A stretch of 39,454 bases of DNA from UMGS1696 sp964430105 (lineage in GTDB: Bacteria; Bacillota; Clostridia; Oscillospirales; CAG-272): NCBI GenBank assembly GCA_964430105.1, contig CAYSEF010000016.1:1-39454 (forward strand). The letters are read 5' to 3'. Below, one piece after another: positions 39,448-39,454 of this stretch. The translations under genes and the position numbers were made by a program. The notes under the pieces were generated by a model. That model ran no database searches. It was not told the DNA's origin and was given only the letters and a program-made list of their open reading frames with translations. Numbering within the stretch: position 1 is the stretch's first letter; every line of letters starts with the position of its first letter.

Positions 39448-39454
39448 TAAACAG

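Noticed and set aside
1..39454. CRISPR, prophage, transposon, toxin-antitoxin or defence island
   Set aside because: No repeat-spacer pattern, integrase, transposase, capsid or typical defence domain was seen; the content is metabolic and housekeeping.

Overview
The window looks like a chromosomal segment of an anaerobic, low-to-mid GC Bacillota of the class Clostridia, probably an uncultured gut or rumen lineage. Supporting signs are strong Shine-Dalgarno sites (GGAGG types), sigma-A promoters of TTGACA/TATAAT type, lipoprotein solute-binding proteins with asparagine-rich linkers, a 2[4Fe-4S] ferredoxin, acetate kinase, a CwlD-type (spore cortex) amidase, a TatD-linked radical SAM protein, and the Bacillota gene order holB-ricT-trmN6-rsmI...metG-tatD. 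No rRNA, tRNA, CRISPR array, transposase, integrase or phage gene was recognised. Genus is not assignable from reading alone.

Positions 1-12.2 kb form a carbohydrate-uptake and catabolism region. Two close paralogous solute-binding lipoproteins (72-1583, 1808-3322) lie downstream of a four-gene minus-strand operon (9214 to 3591). That operon encodes three paralogous cytoplasmic beta-propeller proteins followed by a GH38 alpha-mannosidase-like enzyme. It starts at a clear promoter with a perfect 10-5-10 inverted repeat in the first transcribed bases, and ends at an intrinsic terminator. Divergent from it is an aldo/keto reductase (9442-10437), then a third solute-binding lipoprotein (10728-12218). 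No transporter permease is visible. This region holds the best candidate for an undescribed pathway.

Positions 12.5-26.8 kb are mixed: an AI-2E-family membrane protein overlapping a DUF2238/YjdF-like membrane protein; two tandem PF00756-type esterases, with a perfect 209-bp tandem duplication at the 3' end of the second; a minus-strand run of cwlD-like amidase, radA, a two-domain kinase and a three-gene ABC-2 exporter; a MacB/BceAB-like ABC transporter (FtsX permease plus ATPase) with unusual translation starts; and a LacA/Maa-type acetyltransferase.

Positions 26.9-39.4 kb are mostly housekeeping. Acetate kinase and tRNA(Met) cytidine acetate ligase (TmcAL) are divergent, and their promoters physically overlap. 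Then, read on the minus strand from the right edge, come holB, ricT, a ferredoxin, trmN6, rsmI, a sugar phosphate isomerase/epimerase, nagA, metG, tatD and a TatD-linked radical SAM protein. The two sugar genes interrupt an otherwise conserved information-processing cluster.

Codon choice falls into two visible classes. The sugar locus, ackA and metG use almost only AAG for lysine and few ATA codons, which suggests high expression. The kinase, the ABC-2 genes, TmcAL and the membrane proteins use AAA and ATA freely.
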